NCBI RefSeq assembly: GCF_005280275.1
Contig: NZ_CP040021.1
Span: 2,071,001 to 2,135,000, forward strand
Length of the DNA: 64,000 bases
Reading direction: 5' to 3'
From: Salinivibrio kushneri
GTDB lineage: Bacteria; Pseudomonadota; Gammaproteobacteria; Enterobacterales; Vibrionaceae
The position numbers and the translations under genes were made by a program. Positions 54,994 through 64,000 of this stretch are shown piece after piece (the first letter of the stretch is position 1; each line of letters starts with the position of its first letter). Under the pieces are notes generated by a model, which had not been told where the DNA came from, ran no database searches, and saw only the letters and a list, made by a program, of their open reading frames with translations.

Positions 54994-55482
54994 CTAAATA
55001 GGGAGGAAGTGAGTCATGAGCCACAAGCTCAGCATTGCCATCACGCCAGCTAAAATGTCGTCCAACATGATCCCTAAACCACCATGAATGTGTTTATCCA
55101 ACCAGCTGATCGGCCAGGGTTTCGCCATATCAAAGATGCGGAATAACACAAAGCCCGCCACAACGGATTGCCAATCGGTGGTAGGTACCAAGGCCATGGT
55201 TAGCCAAAACCCGACGAACTCGTCCCAAACGATCGCGCCATGATCATGCACTTGCATATCTTTCGACGCCCGACCGCAAATAGCAATGCCGGCAAGGCCT
55301 CCGACAATAATGGCCACCCACAGTCCAAGGATGCCGCCGTAATTGACAAACGCAAGATAAAACGGCACCGCAAACAAGGTACCGACGGTCCCGGGTACTA
55401 TCGGTGACAAGCCACTGCCAAAGCCCAGTGCCAATAAATGGTATGGATTGGTCAAAGATAAACGATGTTTAGGATCCGTCAC
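54994..55482 (-). CDS. pgpA: Phosphatidylglycerophosphatase A
   Basis: 162 aa, with the N-terminal motif LGFGSGLSPIVPGTVGTL, the DD-type VWDEFVGFW and DDILAGVMA segments, and several hydrophobic stretches. It converts phosphatidylglycerophosphate to phosphatidylglycerol in the inner membrane. Start overlaps the thiL end by 14 bp; thiL-pgpA is a common gamma-proteobacterial order. Confidence 0.95.
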   Translation of the reverse strand: MTDPKHRLSLTNPYHLLALGFGSGLSPIVPGTVGTLFAVPFYLAFVNYGGILGLWVAIIVGGLAGIAICGRASKDMQVHDHGAIVWDEFVGFWLTMALVPTTDWQSVVAGFVLFRIFDMAKPWPISWLDKHIHGGLGIMLDDILAGVMAMLSLWLMTHFLPI

Positions 55483-56458
55483 GATGTGGCTCCTTAAAAT
55501 GAGCCCATCCAGACAGCACCCAATCGAGAGGCTGATTGTCTGCTACAAGCTCAAGGCGATGGTTGCCGGTTATTTGCCCGATGCATTGCACACTCACGCC
55601 ACTGTGCTTGAGTGCTGTGTCTAGTGTGCCACGGTGTAGCTCAGGGACAGTAAAACACAGTTCATACTCCTCACCACTGGTCAGGGCAAGTTTTTGTGCC
55701 TGCTCGTCACTGGCCTGATCGGCCAACAAGGCTTCAGAAAGTGGTAATTGCGCCACATCGACTTTTGCGCCAACACCGCTGGCGGTGAGGATGTGGGTTA
55801 AGTCTGCGTGTAAACCATCAGAAATATCAATCGCCGCTGACGCGATACCCCGCAATGCCTGTCCAGCGGTTACTCGGGGCTGAGCGCGATAATGACGATT
55901 GATTAATGTGGTTGCGCGAGCCTTATCAACTACTGTCTTACCGAGAATATAATCAAGCCCGGCTTGGCTCTCACCCAGTGTGCCGGTCACAAAAATCCAG
56001 TCGCCCGGTTTCGCCCCCGCGCGCGTCAAGGCCTGCCCTTTAGGCACATGGCCATGTAAGGTAATGGTGATGCTTTTGGGCCCACGTGTGGTATCACCGC
56101 CAATCAGCTGGACCTGAAAATGCTCGGCAAGGGCAGCAAAGCCTTGGCAAAAACCTGCCACCCAGGCATCATCGGGCTCTGGTAAGGTAAGCGCCAGAGA
56201 ACACCACGCTGGCATTGCCCCCATCGCAGCTAAATCACTCAAGTTCGAGGCCAACGCCTTGTGCGCCACATCAGAGGCACTCGCAGTCGGAAGAAAATGC
56301 GTCCCCTCCACCAGCGTATCTGTGGTCACCACTAACTGGCAGCCTTCAGGGACCTCGACCAACGCACAGTCATCACCAATACCTAAAGCGACATCACGAC
56401 GCTTGACCGGCTGACGAGCGAAGTAGTCGCGAATCAAATCAAATTCGTTGCGTGTCAT
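55469..56458 (-). CDS. thiL: Thiamine-monophosphate kinase
   Basis: 329 aa from ATG 56458 (a GTG two codons earlier is possible). PurM-like fold with GIGDDCALV, LASNLSDLAAMGA, GGDTTRGP and AIDISDGLHADL. Makes thiamine diphosphate, the last step of thiamine synthesis. 63 bp after nusB; ribosome site weak. Confidence 0.95.
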   Translation of the reverse strand: MTRNEFDLIRDYFARQPVKRRDVALGIGDDCALVEVPEGCQLVVTTDTLVEGTHFLPTASASDVAHKALASNLSDLAAMGAMPAWCSLALTLPEPDDAWVAGFCQGFAALAEHFQVQLIGGDTTRGPKSITITLHGHVPKGQALTRAGAKPGDWIFVTGTLGESQAGLDYILGKTVVDKARATTLINRHYRAQPRVTAGQALRGIASAAIDISDGLHADLTHILTASGVGAKVDVAQLPLSEALLADQASDEQAQKLALTSGEEYELCFTVPELHRGTLDTALKHSGVSVQCIGQITGNHRLELVADNQPLDWVLSGWAHFKEPHRDGS

Positions 56459-56521
56459 AAACACTATTTTGTTGGATAGAACAATAAAAAGGCCAGCAGT
56501 GCTGGCCTAGTCGGGAAGGGA

Positions 56522-56986
56522 TTAACGTAACCGAGGGTACGCTTTATCCAAGACACCGTTGACAAACTTATGGCTGTCTTCTGCGCCAAAACGTTTTGCC
56601 AGTTCAACGGCCTCATTGATAACCACTTTGTAGGGGACATCGTCGCACTTGATCAGCTCATACATCGCAAGACGCAGTAAGGCATGCTCCATATCATCTA
56701 AATCCTGCAAAGGACGTGACAAGTATGGGCGCATCTTACTATCAAGTTCTTGATGGCTAAGCGCAACACCGCTAAACAGATTACGAAAGTAAGCAACGTC
56801 TGTTTCTGGTTCACGTAGAAGCGGCTCGGTTTTCTGATGCTCGTCTTCTTCTTCGTATTTATCTGCGGCAAGAAACGCGGCTTCAATATCAGCAACATTA
56901 CCTTGCGCTAGCTGCCATGAATAGATGGCTTGCAATGCAAATTGGCGTGCATTACGTCGTGCGGCTGGTTTCACTTTAACCCCCAT
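56522..56986 (-). CDS. nusB: Transcription antitermination factor NusB
   Basis: 154 aa, all-helical, with [13 protein letters not shown] at the N-terminus and [20 protein letters not shown] with VNGVLDKAY at the C-terminus. It joins NusE at boxA in rRNA antitermination. Its ATG follows the ribH stop immediately, so translation is probably coupled. Confidence 0.97.
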   Translation of the reverse strand: MGVKVKPAARRNARQFALQAIYSWQLAQGNVADIEAAFLAADKYEEEDEHQKTEPLLREPETDVAYFRNLFSGVALSHQELDSKMRPYLSRPLQDLDDMEHALLRLAMYELIKCDDVPYKVVINEAVELAKRFGAEDSHKFVNGVLDKAYPRLR

Positions 56987-57457
56987 TTAGGATTCAATTT
57001 GGGACAGAACATTCACCATTTCAAGCGCGCTCAGTGCAGCCTCTGCCCCTTTGTTACCAGCCTTGGTACCTGCGCGTTCGATCGCTTGCTCAATGGTGTC
57101 GACCGTTAGCACACCAAATGCGACTGGGGTTTCAAACGCCAGTGCAACTTGTGCCAACCCTTTATTACATTCTCCGGCGACATAGTCAAAATGCGGTGTG
57201 CCACCACGGATCACTGATCCAAGTGCCACAATCGCGTCATAGCGACCGCTCTTGGCGAGCTTTTGGGTCACCACAGGCAACTCGTAGGCACCTGGGCAAC
57301 GCACCACGGTGATATTATCGTCGTTGACTTGGCCTTGGCGCTTCAGTGCGTCAACCGCACCATCTAGCAAACTCTCGTTGATAAAGCTATTAAAGCGAGA
57401 GATAACAATAGCAACCTGCGCGTTGGGCGCGGCAAATGCCCCTTCGATTACGTTCAT
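56987..57457 (-). CDS. ribH: 6,7-dimethyl-8-ribityllumazine synthase
   Basis: 156 aa, with [28 protein letters not shown] and AFGVLTVDT, including the catalytic histidine of the family. It condenses the ribityl pyrimidine with the RibB product. AGGAAGG lies 6-12 bases before the ATG. Possible own promoter in the gap before it. Confidence 0.96.
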   Translation of the reverse strand: MNVIEGAFAAPNAQVAIVISRFNSFINESLLDGAVDALKRQGQVNDDNITVVRCPGAYELPVVTQKLAKSGRYDAIVALGSVIRGGTPHFDYVAGECNKGLAQVALAFETPVAFGVLTVDTIEQAIERAGTKAGNKGAEAALSALEMVNVLSQIES

Positions 57458-57513
57458 GAGCCTTCCTGTGACTTGCTTTCCGGAATGAGAAACCGCGCGA
57501 TTCTACCACATTT

Positions 57514-57556
57514 TTATCCAATGGCACCATGTTCCGTACCAGTGGATAATGGTGCC
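57514..57556. repeat. Interlocked inverted repeats in the ribB-ribH gap
   Basis: TTATCCA (57514-57520) pairs with TGGATAA (57543-57549), and GGCACCAT (57523-57530) pairs with ATGGTGCC (57549-57556). The order A-B-A'-B' has the pairing topology of a pseudoknot. Confidence 0.6.
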
Positions 57557-57578
57557 TATCGCGCGTCGTTGTTATACG

Positions 57579-58688
57579 TTATTCGGTGACGTATTCCACC
57601 ACGTTCAGGCCAAAGCCAGACAAGGCATGATAACGCTTGGTTGATGAAGACAGCAGGCGCATTTGCTTGACACCAAGATCCGCCAATATTTGCGATCCAA
57701 TCCCCACTCGGCGAGAGGTCCCCTGCCACTTGGCACCGGCCGGTTTCTCACCTTTATCTTGCGCTTCAAACGCTTTTACCTTGTTAACAATAGCTTCGCT
57801 GGTTTCTTCTTTACCTAGAATCACCAACACCCCGCCTTCATCGCTAATCCTCTGCATCGCACGGTTCAGACTCCAACTGCGCTCAGCGGTGCGGTCAGAC
57901 TGGAGTACATCGGTAAAGGTATCTTGCAGATGAACACGAACCAGGGTGGGATCGGCAGTTACTTCGCCTTTACACATCGCGTAGTGGATTTGATCATCGA
58001 TGGTGTCACGATAGGTCACCAAATCAAATTCGCCAAACTCCGTCGGCAGTTTACAAGACGCCACCCGCTCGATGGTGGTCTCGTTGAGATTACGGTATTC
58101 AATCAAATCGGCAATGGTGCCCAGCTTGATGCCGTGCTTGTCACAGAACACCTCCAAGTCAGGGCGACGTGCCATGGTGCCGTCTTCATTTAAGATCTCA
58201 ACAATCACAGAAGCTGGGCTGTAGCCACCTAAACGGGCCAAATCGCACCCTGCTTCAGTGTGGCCAGCGCGGGTGAGTACCCCTCCCTCTTGCGCCATCA
58301 AGGGGAAGACATGGCCCGGCTGCACCAAGTCAGCCGCTTTAGCGTCGGGGGTAACCGCGGCTTGCACGGTGCGTGCGCGGTCAGCCGCCGATATCCCGGT
58401 GGTAACACCCTCTGCCGCTTCAATCGACACGGTAAAGGCGGTAGAAAATTGCGCGTTATTGTCCGACACCATCAAAGGCAACCCAAGTTGCTGGCAGCGC
58501 TGCTGGGTCAGCGTCAAACAAATCAACCCTCGGCCATGCGTGGCCATAAAGTTGATCGCTTCTGGGGTCACTGCTTCTGCCGCGATGATCAAATCACCTT
58601 CATTCTCGCGATCTTCGTCATCCATCAACACCACCATTTTACCTTGGCGGATATCGTCAATGATTTCTTGAGCGCTACTAATTGCCAT
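57579..58688 (-). CDS. ribB: 3,4-dihydroxy-2-butanone-4-phosphate synthase with degenerate GTP cyclohydrolase II domain
   Basis: 369 aa. The N-terminal RibB domain (1-200) has [29 protein letters not shown] and [10 protein letters not shown], all active-site elements. The C-terminal part (205-365) matches RibA in length, but the zinc-binding Cys triad and the RVHSEC-type active site are replaced ([13 protein letters not shown]), so it is probably inactive as GTP cyclohydrolase. Such RibBX proteins are known in gamma-proteobacteria. A true RibA should be elsewhere. Confidence 0.93.
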   Translation of the reverse strand: MAISSAQEIIDDIRQGKMVVLMDDEDRENEGDLIIAAEAVTPEAINFMATHGRGLICLTLTQQRCQQLGLPLMVSDNNAQFSTAFTVSIEAAEGVTTGISAADRARTVQAAVTPDAKAADLVQPGHVFPLMAQEGGVLTRAGHTEAGCDLARLGGYSPASVIVEILNEDGTMARRPDLEVFCDKHGIKLGTIADLIEYRNLNETTIERVASCKLPTEFGEFDLVTYRDTIDDQIHYAMCKGEVTADPTLVRVHLQDTFTDVLQSDRTAERSWSLNRAMQRISDEGGVLVILGKEETSEAIVNKVKAFEAQDKGEKPAGAKWQGTSRRVGIGSQILADLGVKQMRLLSSSTKRYHALSGFGLNVVEYVTE

Positions 58689-58698
58689 CTTGGGATCC

Positions 58699-59361
58699 TT
58701 ATTTCAAAAAACCGGAACGGGCCAATGTTTCCAGGCTGATACCCGTTGATTGTGTCGGCTCAGCCGCCTTATCACCGAGCATCAATCGCTCGAGGTAACG
58801 GGCGATCACATCGACTTCGATGTTTACCTTGCGCCCGGGCGCAAAGTGCTGAATGGTGGTTTGCTCGGCGGTGTGCGGCACGATTGTGAGTTTGATATGG
58901 CTGCCATTCACTTCGTTCACTGTCAAACTGATACCGTCCACCGTGATAGAGCCTTTCAATGCCACATACTTGGCGAGATCAGACGGCAATGCAATCCAGT
59001 ACTCCCAGGCACGACCCGTTTGACTGACTGATGTGACTTCACCCAGACCATCAACATGGCCGGAGACCATATGGCCGCCAAAGCGGGTGGTCGGCAGCAT
59101 GGCCTTTTCAAGGTTGACGTTATCTCCTACCGATAAAGCGCCCAGCGACGAACGCGCCAAGGTTTCCGAGGAGACATCGGCGCTATAGCCCGTTGCGGTC
59201 AATGCAACCACGGTTAAACATACTCCGTTGGTGGCGATGCTGTCACCCAATTTAACGTCGGCAAGATCAAGCTCGCCGCTGTCGATGGTCAAGATAACGT
59301 CTTGTCCTCGACGGCTTAGGGTTTGCACGCGCCCCATCGCTTCAATAATGCCAGTAAACAT
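58699..59361 (-). CDS. ribE: Riboflavin synthase alpha chain
   Basis: 220 aa, two lumazine-binding repeats; starts [12 protein letters not shown], and the second repeat begins near residue 97 with GHVDGLG. It dismutates two lumazines to riboflavin. 5 bp after ribD and 10 bp before ribB. Confidence 0.96.
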   Translation of the reverse strand: MFTGIIEAMGRVQTLSRRGQDVILTIDSGELDLADVKLGDSIATNGVCLTVVALTATGYSADVSSETLARSSLGALSVGDNVNLEKAMLPTTRFGGHMVSGHVDGLGEVTSVSQTGRAWEYWIALPSDLAKYVALKGSITVDGISLTVNEVNGSHIKLTIVPHTAEQTTIQHFAPGRKVNIEVDVIARYLERLMLGDKAAEPTQSTGISLETLARSGFLK

Positions 59362-59366
59362 CGTCT

Positions 59367-60497
59367 TTAATACTCTTGCGTGGTCACAGCATGCTCAGAG
59401 AGCATGGCGGTTAAGCGAACATCGTCACCGATCACCTTCACCTGATTAAACTGGAAACGCGGTGCATCGTCCATCCGTTGCATCCCGTCTAACGCAACCA
59501 AGGGGCGACTATCGCCCCCTAACAACATTGGCGCTTGGTAAACGATCAGCTCATCAACTAACGATTCAGTGAGCAACTGAGCCGCCAGCCTCGCGCCCGC
59601 TTCTACCCATATTTTGTCAATATCATGTTCGGCCAGGGCGCGCAGAATGGCAGACAATGACGCACCTGGCATCACCCACTCTTGAACGTTATCCGGCCAC
59701 ACCTGGTTACTCGGCGTATCAACAACACGGATCACATCGCCCTCTAGTTGATAAACAGCCGCATCAGGAGAGGTTTTATTGTCTTTATCCAAAATTACCC
59801 GTGTGGGCTGACGCAAGGATGGCTGCGGGTAGGTATCGAGGATGTCAGCGGGAAGCTGACCATTGCGAATATTCAAGCTAGGGTTATCGGCAAGCACCGT
59901 GGCACTGGTTGATAAAATGGCGCTGGCTTGCGCGCGAAATGCTTGCACATCGGCACGCGCGGGCTCACCGGTAATCCATTTACTTTGCCCATTCGCCAAT
60001 GCCGTGCGCCCATCAAGGCTTCCCGCCAGTTTAAGCTGCACATACGGCATTTTAGTTTGCATACGTTTGATAAAACCAAGGTTCAGCGCTTTTGCCTGTT
60101 CAAGCATCACGCCCACAACTACCTCAATGCCTGCTTCTTGTAACCGTGCGATACCACGTCCGGCCACTTTAGGGTTTGGGTCTTGCATCGCGCACACCAC
60201 GCGGCTGACGTTGGCAGCAATCAACGCATCGCAACACGGCGGCGTGCGACCATAATGAGAACAAGGCTCTAAGGTGACGTAAGCTGTCGCGCCTTGTGCG
60301 CGTGCTCCCGCAGCCTTTAATGCATGCACTTCAGCGTGCGGGCCGCCGGGGGCGATATGAAACCCTTCACCGACCACTTCGTCGCCCTGTGCAATCACAC
60401 AACCAACATTGGGGTTAGGCGTGGTGGTATAGCGACCTTGGGCTGCGAGCGCTAACGCGCGCATCATCATGGTTTTATCGCGTTCGCTTTGACTCAT
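59367..60497 (-). CDS. ribD: Bifunctional pyrimidine deaminase/reductase RibD
   Basis: 376 aa. The deaminase domain has [11 protein letters not shown] and the Cys pair in [11 protein letters not shown] that bind zinc. The reductase domain follows (about 150-370) with [18 protein letters not shown]. Catalyses steps two and three of riboflavin synthesis. ATG overlaps the nrdR stop by 4 bp. Confidence 0.97.
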   Translation of the reverse strand: MSQSERDKTMMMRALALAAQGRYTTTPNPNVGCVIAQGDEVVGEGFHIAPGGPHAEVHALKAAGARAQGATAYVTLEPCSHYGRTPPCCDALIAANVSRVVCAMQDPNPKVAGRGIARLQEAGIEVVVGVMLEQAKALNLGFIKRMQTKMPYVQLKLAGSLDGRTALANGQSKWITGEPARADVQAFRAQASAILSTSATVLADNPSLNIRNGQLPADILDTYPQPSLRQPTRVILDKDNKTSPDAAVYQLEGDVIRVVDTPSNQVWPDNVQEWVMPGASLSAILRALAEHDIDKIWVEAGARLAAQLLTESLVDELIVYQAPMLLGGDSRPLVALDGMQRMDDAPRFQFNQVKVIGDDVRLTAMLSEHAVTTQEY

Positions 60498-60943
60498 TTT
60501 TGCAACCGTGCGATTTCTTCGCCAAATTCACGAATGTCTTCAAAACTATGGTATACAGAGGCAAAGCGAATATAAGCCACTTTATCTAGCTCCTTGAGCG
60601 CTTCCATCACCAAGTTCCCCACCATGGCAGAGCCAATTTCGCGCTCTCCGGTAGCGCGCAAACGTGACTTTATACTGTTGATCGCTTTTTCAATGTCATC
60701 GGCGCTCACTGGGCGCTTTTCTAATGCGCGTTGAATGCCGCCACGCAGTTTCTCTTCGTCAAACGGTTCTCGGTTGCCGTTGGTCTTAATCACCCGTGGC
60801 ATCACTAACTCTGCCGTTTCGAACGTGGTATAACGCTCTGCGCACGCCAAACATTGGCGGCGACGGCGAACTTGGTGACCATCAGCCACAAGACGAGAAT
60901 CGATCACTTTGGTGTCGGTAGCACCACAAAATGGACAGTGCAT
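60494..60943 (-). CDS. nrdR: Transcriptional repressor NrdR
   Basis: 149 aa. N-terminal zinc ribbon with CPFCG and CLAC pairs and RRRRQC; ATP-cone domain with [20 protein letters not shown]/dATP-dependent repressor of ribonucleotide reductase genes. First gene of the rib-nusB cluster; upstream is a possible -10 TACACT at about 60970-60975. Confidence 0.97.
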   Translation of the reverse strand: MHCPFCGATDTKVIDSRLVADGHQVRRRRQCLACAERYTTFETAELVMPRVIKTNGNREPFDEEKLRGGIQRALEKRPVSADDIEKAINSIKSRLRATGEREIGSAMVGNLVMEALKELDKVAYIRFASVYHSFEDIREFGEEIARLQK

Positions 60944-61069
60944 GAGTGTCGCCTCCTCAATATCGTCTTGCTAGTGTAACCGATTTGTAGCGATGAAAAA
61001 GCCTATTGAAGAGGACTTTATGGTGGTTTTGTGTGCTAAACAAACCCTGTAAGGTCGGTGATGCCTGTA

Positions 61070-61098
61070 AAAACAAAAAAGACGCCCTAAGGCGCCTT
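61070..61098 (-). terminator. Terminator after glyA
   Basis: AAGGCGCC-TTAG-GGCGTCTT with one G-U pair, followed by U6 on the minus strand, 28 bp after the glyA stop. Confidence 0.9.
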
Positions 61099-61125
61099 AT
61101 AAGCTATTCATTTTCGTGCCAATAA

Positions 61126-62376
61126 TTAGGCATACACAGGCAGGCGACGGCAAATCGCTTGCACTTTTTCTTTGGTCTCGGCAATCACTTGCTCATTACC
61201 GATGTTATCCAAGACATCACACATCCAGTGCGCAAGCTGCTCGGCATCCTGCTCGGTAAAGCCACGACGTGTAATCGCAGGCGTGCCCACACGAATGCCA
61301 GAGGTGACAAACGGACTGCGTGGGTCGTTCGGCACACTGTTTTTGTTGACCGTGATGTTAGCGGCACCTAACGCGGCATCGGCTTCTTTCCCAGTGATGT
61401 CTTTATCAATTAAATCAACCAACAACAGGTGGTTGTCAGTGGAATCCGATACGATTTTATAACCGCGAGCTTGGAAGCCTTTGACCATCGCGCGGGCATT
61501 ATCAATCACGCGCGCTTGGTAGGCCTTAAACTCAGGCTCCATTGCTTCTTTAAACGCCACGGCTTTACCCGCAATCACGTGCATCAGTGGGCCACCTTGG
61601 CCACCTGGGAACACCGCAGAGTTGAGCTTTTTATAGAGGTCTTCACCAGCATTCGACAAGATCAAACCACCGCGAGGCCCCGCCAGGGTTTTGTGGGTGG
61701 TGGTGGTGACCACGTGCGCGTGTGGCAAGGGATCAGGATATACGCCCGCCGCAATCAGACCTGCGACGTGCGCCATATCCACCAACAGCCATGCACCGAC
61801 TTTATCGGCGATTTCACGCATGCGCTTCCAATCCACCACTTGTGAGTAAGCAGAGAAGCCACCGATCAGCATTTTGGGTTTGTGCTCCAGCGCCAGCTGT
61901 TCCATTTGCTCGTAATCGATCTTGCCCGCTTCATCAATGCCATAAGGGATTACATGATAATGCTTACCAGAGAAGTTGACCGGCGAACCATGGGTTAAAT
62001 GACCACCATGCGCCAGGCTCATACCTAAAACCGTGTCGCCTGGATTTAGCAGCGCCATATACACGGCACTGTTGGCTTGTGAACCTGAGTGAGGCTGCAC
62101 GTTGGCATATTCACAACCAAATAACTCACACGCGCGCTCAATCGCGAGCGCTTCCGCTTTGTCTACGTACTCACAGCCACCGTAATAACGCTTACCGGGG
62201 TAACCTTCTGCGTACTTGTTGGTCAGTTGAGAGCCTTGCGCTTCCATCACGCGTGGGCTGGTGTAGTTTTCTGATGCGATCAGCTCAATGTGTTCTTCCT
62301 GACGTGCCGTTTCTTCTTCAATGGCGGCGAACAGGGCGGGATCGTAATCCGCGATATTCATGTCACGCTTTAGCAT
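61126..62376 (-). CDS. glyA: Serine hydroxymethyltransferase
   Basis: 416 aa from the ATG at 62376 (GGAGAG 6 bases upstream), the same length as other GlyA. PLP lysine K229 in [15 protein letters not shown], and HSGSQAN and [10 protein letters not shown] motifs. Interconverts serine and glycine, feeding one-carbon units to folate and purine synthesis. A PurR operator and a long structured leader lie upstream. Confidence 0.97.
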   Translation of the reverse strand: MLKRDMNIADYDPALFAAIEEETARQEEHIELIASENYTSPRVMEAQGSQLTNKYAEGYPGKRYYGGCEYVDKAEALAIERACELFGCEYANVQPHSGSQANSAVYMALLNPGDTVLGMSLAHGGHLTHGSPVNFSGKHYHVIPYGIDEAGKIDYEQMEQLALEHKPKMLIGGFSAYSQVVDWKRMREIADKVGAWLLVDMAHVAGLIAAGVYPDPLPHAHVVTTTTHKTLAGPRGGLILSNAGEDLYKKLNSAVFPGGQGGPLMHVIAGKAVAFKEAMEPEFKAYQARVIDNARAMVKGFQARGYKIVSDSTDNHLLLVDLIDKDITGKEADAALGAANITVNKNSVPNDPRSPFVTSGIRVGTPAITRRGFTEQDAEQLAHWMCDVLDNIGNEQVIAETKEKVQAICRRLPVYA

Positions 62377-62424
62377 TTGTCTCTCCTGACTTAACATTGG
62401 CGGGCAATAACCCCAAAAGCGAAC

Positions 62425-62533
62425 GCTAGGGCGCTTTCAACTCCCCTAGCAAAAACGTGTGCTGGTGTGATGGCTTCGATCACCCCTTGGCTTAGTCGCC
62501 TTAACATGACAAATCAAAGCGATTAAGCCAAGG
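62425..62533 (-). promoter_or_regulatory. Structured 5' leader of glyA with three stem-loops
   Basis: Reading the minus strand: SL1 (62533-62485) is CCTTGGCTTA-A-TCGC against GCGA-C-TAAGCCAAGG, 15 bp with one mismatch and a 19-base loop. SL2 (62483-62467) is GTGAT/ATCAC with a 7-base loop. SL3 (62450-62425) is GCTAGGG/CCCTAGC with a 12-base loop. The start codon is 48 bases further on. No known riboswitch consensus recognised. Confidence 0.65.
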
Positions 62534-62557
62534 AAAATTGCTCATTCCAGCCGCCCC

Positions 62558-62573
62558 ACGCAAACGTTTTCGT
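62558..62573. promoter_or_regulatory. PurR operator upstream of glyA
   Basis: ACGCAAACGTTTTCGT is the exact PurR box consensus, about 23 bp downstream of a TAGAAT -10 candidate (62596-62601, minus strand). glyA is a known PurR target in enteric bacteria, so purine repression of this gene is likely. Confidence 0.9.
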
Positions 62574-62682
62574 CGCCGCCATGACTGCGTTCGCTATTCT
62601 ACAAAAAATCCACCCTGTCAGGTAGTCTGTGTCACACTTTTTTATTGCGCATGACGATGATAATGGTCGGGCGTCAACGCAC

Positions 62683-62808
62683 ATGGGCGGTGTAAAGATT
62701 TTACAGCTGAGTATCATAATACTGACATTCTACATTCAAGTGATTTACCTCATCGGCTTTCTCTTCGACCTAATTGGCGATAAAATCCGCGCCCGAAAAT
62801 CCCATTAA
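62683..62808 (+). CDS. Candidate small membrane peptide, 41 aa
   Basis: Frame from ATG 62683 to TAA 62806-62808. It has a short basic start MGGVK, a hydrophobic run from ILQLSIIILTFYIQVIYLIG through FLFDLIG, and a basic tail DKIRARKSH: one membrane helix with charges at both ends. A strong plus-strand terminator begins 10 bp after the stop, which supports a transcript. No good Shine-Dalgarno is seen, and I recognise no family. GATAAT at 62658-62663 could be a -10 box. Could still be chance. Confidence 0.45.
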   Translation: MGGVKILQLSIIILTFYIQVIYLIGFLFDLIGDKIRARKSH

Positions 62809-62817
62809 CCTTTTTTA

Positions 62818-62849
62818 CCGCCGGCCCGCTGGGTTTTGGCGGCCTTTTT
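62818..62849 (+). terminator. Terminator upstream of the YitT-family gene
   Basis: CCGCC (62818-62822) and GGCGG (62838-62842), inner CCC/GGG pairing, then CCTTTTTG on the plus strand. It would end a transcript reading from 62.6-62.8 kb and not the gene that starts at 62902. Confidence 0.75.
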
Positions 62850-62901
62850 GTTGTTATCACGTTTTTGTTTTTATCACGCTAATTAAGTAGGGAGAAGCCG
62901 T

Positions 62902-63519
62902 GTGAGTCAGTACCAACACAGCTTTAAAGAAGACATTATTGCTATCGCCTCGGGCGCGTTTCTGGTCGCCCAAGGGGTGTTTTTTTTGCAACAAGCCGGA
63001 CTCTTAACCGGGGGCACCACAGGTCTTGCCTTGTTGGTCAGCCAGTTTACCGACCTATCGTTCGGTACTTTGTATTTTCTGTGTAATTGCCCGTTTTATT
63101 TAATGGCGTGGTTTCGTATGAGCCCACGCTTTGCTGTGCGTAGCTTACTCGCGGGGGGCGCGGTATCGGTGATGGCTGACCATATTGCCTACTTCTTTGA
63201 AATTACCTGGCTGGCCCCGGCGTACTGTGCCGTCATTGGTGGTTTGCTAATGGGCGTCGGCATGCTGATGATTTTCCGCCACAATGCCAGCTTGGGCGGC
63301 TTTAACGTGCTGGTACTCTATTGTCAGGACAAGTTTGGGATCTCGGCAGGAAAGCTACAAATGAGCATCGACTGCACCATTCTCGCGTTATCTTTCTTCC
63401 TCATCGATTTAAACCTACTGATGTGGTCGGTGGTTGGCGCGATCGTACTCAACTTAGTGTTGGCGATGAACCACAAGCCTGGGCGCTATCAGGCGCATCC
63501 TGCTAACCCCGGCGCTTGA
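62902..63519 (+). CDS. YitT family membrane protein
   Basis: 205 aa, six membrane segments; N-terminal IASGAFLVAQGVFFLQQAG, GGTTGLALLVSQFT, and GVGMLMIFRHNASLGGFNVL fit the YitT (DUF161) fold. No transport substrate is established for this family. Start GTG at 62902 with GGAGAAG 4 bases upstream. Alone on the plus strand, followed by a terminator. Confidence 0.8.
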   Translation: MSQYQHSFKEDIIAIASGAFLVAQGVFFLQQAGLLTGGTTGLALLVSQFTDLSFGTLYFLCNCPFYLMAWFRMSPRFAVRSLLAGGAVSVMADHIAYFFEITWLAPAYCAVIGGLLMGVGMLMIFRHNASLGGFNVLVLYCQDKFGISAGKLQMSIDCTILALSFFLIDLNLLMWSVVGAIVLNLVLAMNHKPGRYQAHPANPGA

Positions 63520-63565
63520 GCGGCCTATCAACGCCAAGCCATACAACAAGACGGCGCAAACCAAC

Positions 63566-63592
63566 AAAGCCAAGCATGATGCTTGGCTTTTT
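63566..63592 (+). terminator. Terminator between YitT-family gene and glnB
   Basis: AAAGCCAAGC / GCTTGGCTTT stem, 5-base loop, T-run on the plus strand; convergent gene glnB ends 32 bp away. Confidence 0.9.
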
Positions 63593-63623
63593 CGTAGTGA
63601 CTTAACTGCACTCAGACGCGTGA

Positions 63624-63998
<375 letters not shown>

Positions 63999-64000
63999 TG

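Noticed and set aside
57458-58698. FMN riboswitch controlling the riboflavin genes
   Set aside because: No six-stem FMN element recognised in the gaps of the cluster or upstream of nrdR.
62398-62540. Glycine riboswitch upstream of glyA
   Set aside because: The hairpins do not show the tandem aptamer arrangement or its conserved core; left as an unnamed structured leader.

Overview
The window is about 52 kb of one nearly continuous polar-flagellum and chemotaxis region, followed by a tRNA, a BCCT-family transporter, the riboflavin/nusB/thiL/pgpA cluster, nrdR, glyA, a YitT-type membrane protein and glnB. Gene content and order (flrA-flrBC-fliE..J, fliK..R-flhB, flhA-flhF-flhG-fliA-cheYZAB-parC, flgB..L, flgA/flgMN, flgOP/flgT) are those of Vibrionaceae with a sheathed polar flagellum. 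Base composition near 50% GC and a long-tailed BCCT carrier fit a halophilic genus such as Salinivibrio, but the genus is an inference and not proven here.

Layout. 1-5.7 kb: parC (cut by the window edge), cheB, cheA, cheZ, cheY, fliA. 5.7-10.2 kb: flhG, flhF, flhA. 10.4-17.5 kb: flhB, fliR, Q, P, O, N, M, L, K (export gate and C-ring). 17.6-23.5 kb: fliJ, I, H, G, F, E. 23.6-27.7 kb: regulators flrC, flrB, flrA. 27.9-33.0 kb: fliS, fliT-like, fliD, flaG and two flagellins. 33.4-35.5 kb: a TPR plus glycosyltransferase-like gene on the opposite strand, inserted between the flagellins and flgL. 35.6-46.4 kb: flgL, K, then flgJ, I, H, G, F and flgE, D, C, B. 46.6-48.4 kb: cheR, cheV. 48.5-50.1 kb (+): flgA, flgM, flgN. 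50.4-51.5 kb (-): flgP, flgO; 51.7-52.8 kb (+): flgT. 52.9 kb: tRNA-Arg(CCU). 53-54.8 kb: BCCT transporter. 55-61 kb: pgpA, thiL, nusB, ribH, ribB, ribE, ribD, nrdR. 61.1-62.4 kb: glyA, with a PurR box and a structured leader. 62.7-63.5 kb (+): a candidate 41-aa membrane peptide and a YitT-family gene. 63.6-64 kb: glnB.

Regulation is unusually legible. Nine sites with the GG-N10-GC sigma-54 spacing (one has GT at -12) precede flhA, fliK, fliE, flrB, the second flagellin, flgK, flgF, flgB and flgT. Three sigma-28 sites (TAAAG-type -35, N11, CCGATA/CCGCTA-type -10) precede the first flagellin, flgM and flgO. This fits the Vibrio cascade of FlrA, then FlrBC plus sigma-54, then FliA. Rho-independent terminators separate most units.

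The most noteworthy items are the TPR-glycosyltransferase gene (candidate flagellin glycosylation enzyme), an exact 12-bp repeat straddling the sigma-54 flagellin promoter, a triplicated CheA linker motif that may dock the polar-localisation machinery, the multi-hairpin glyA leader, and a small unannotated membrane-peptide ORF with its own terminator.
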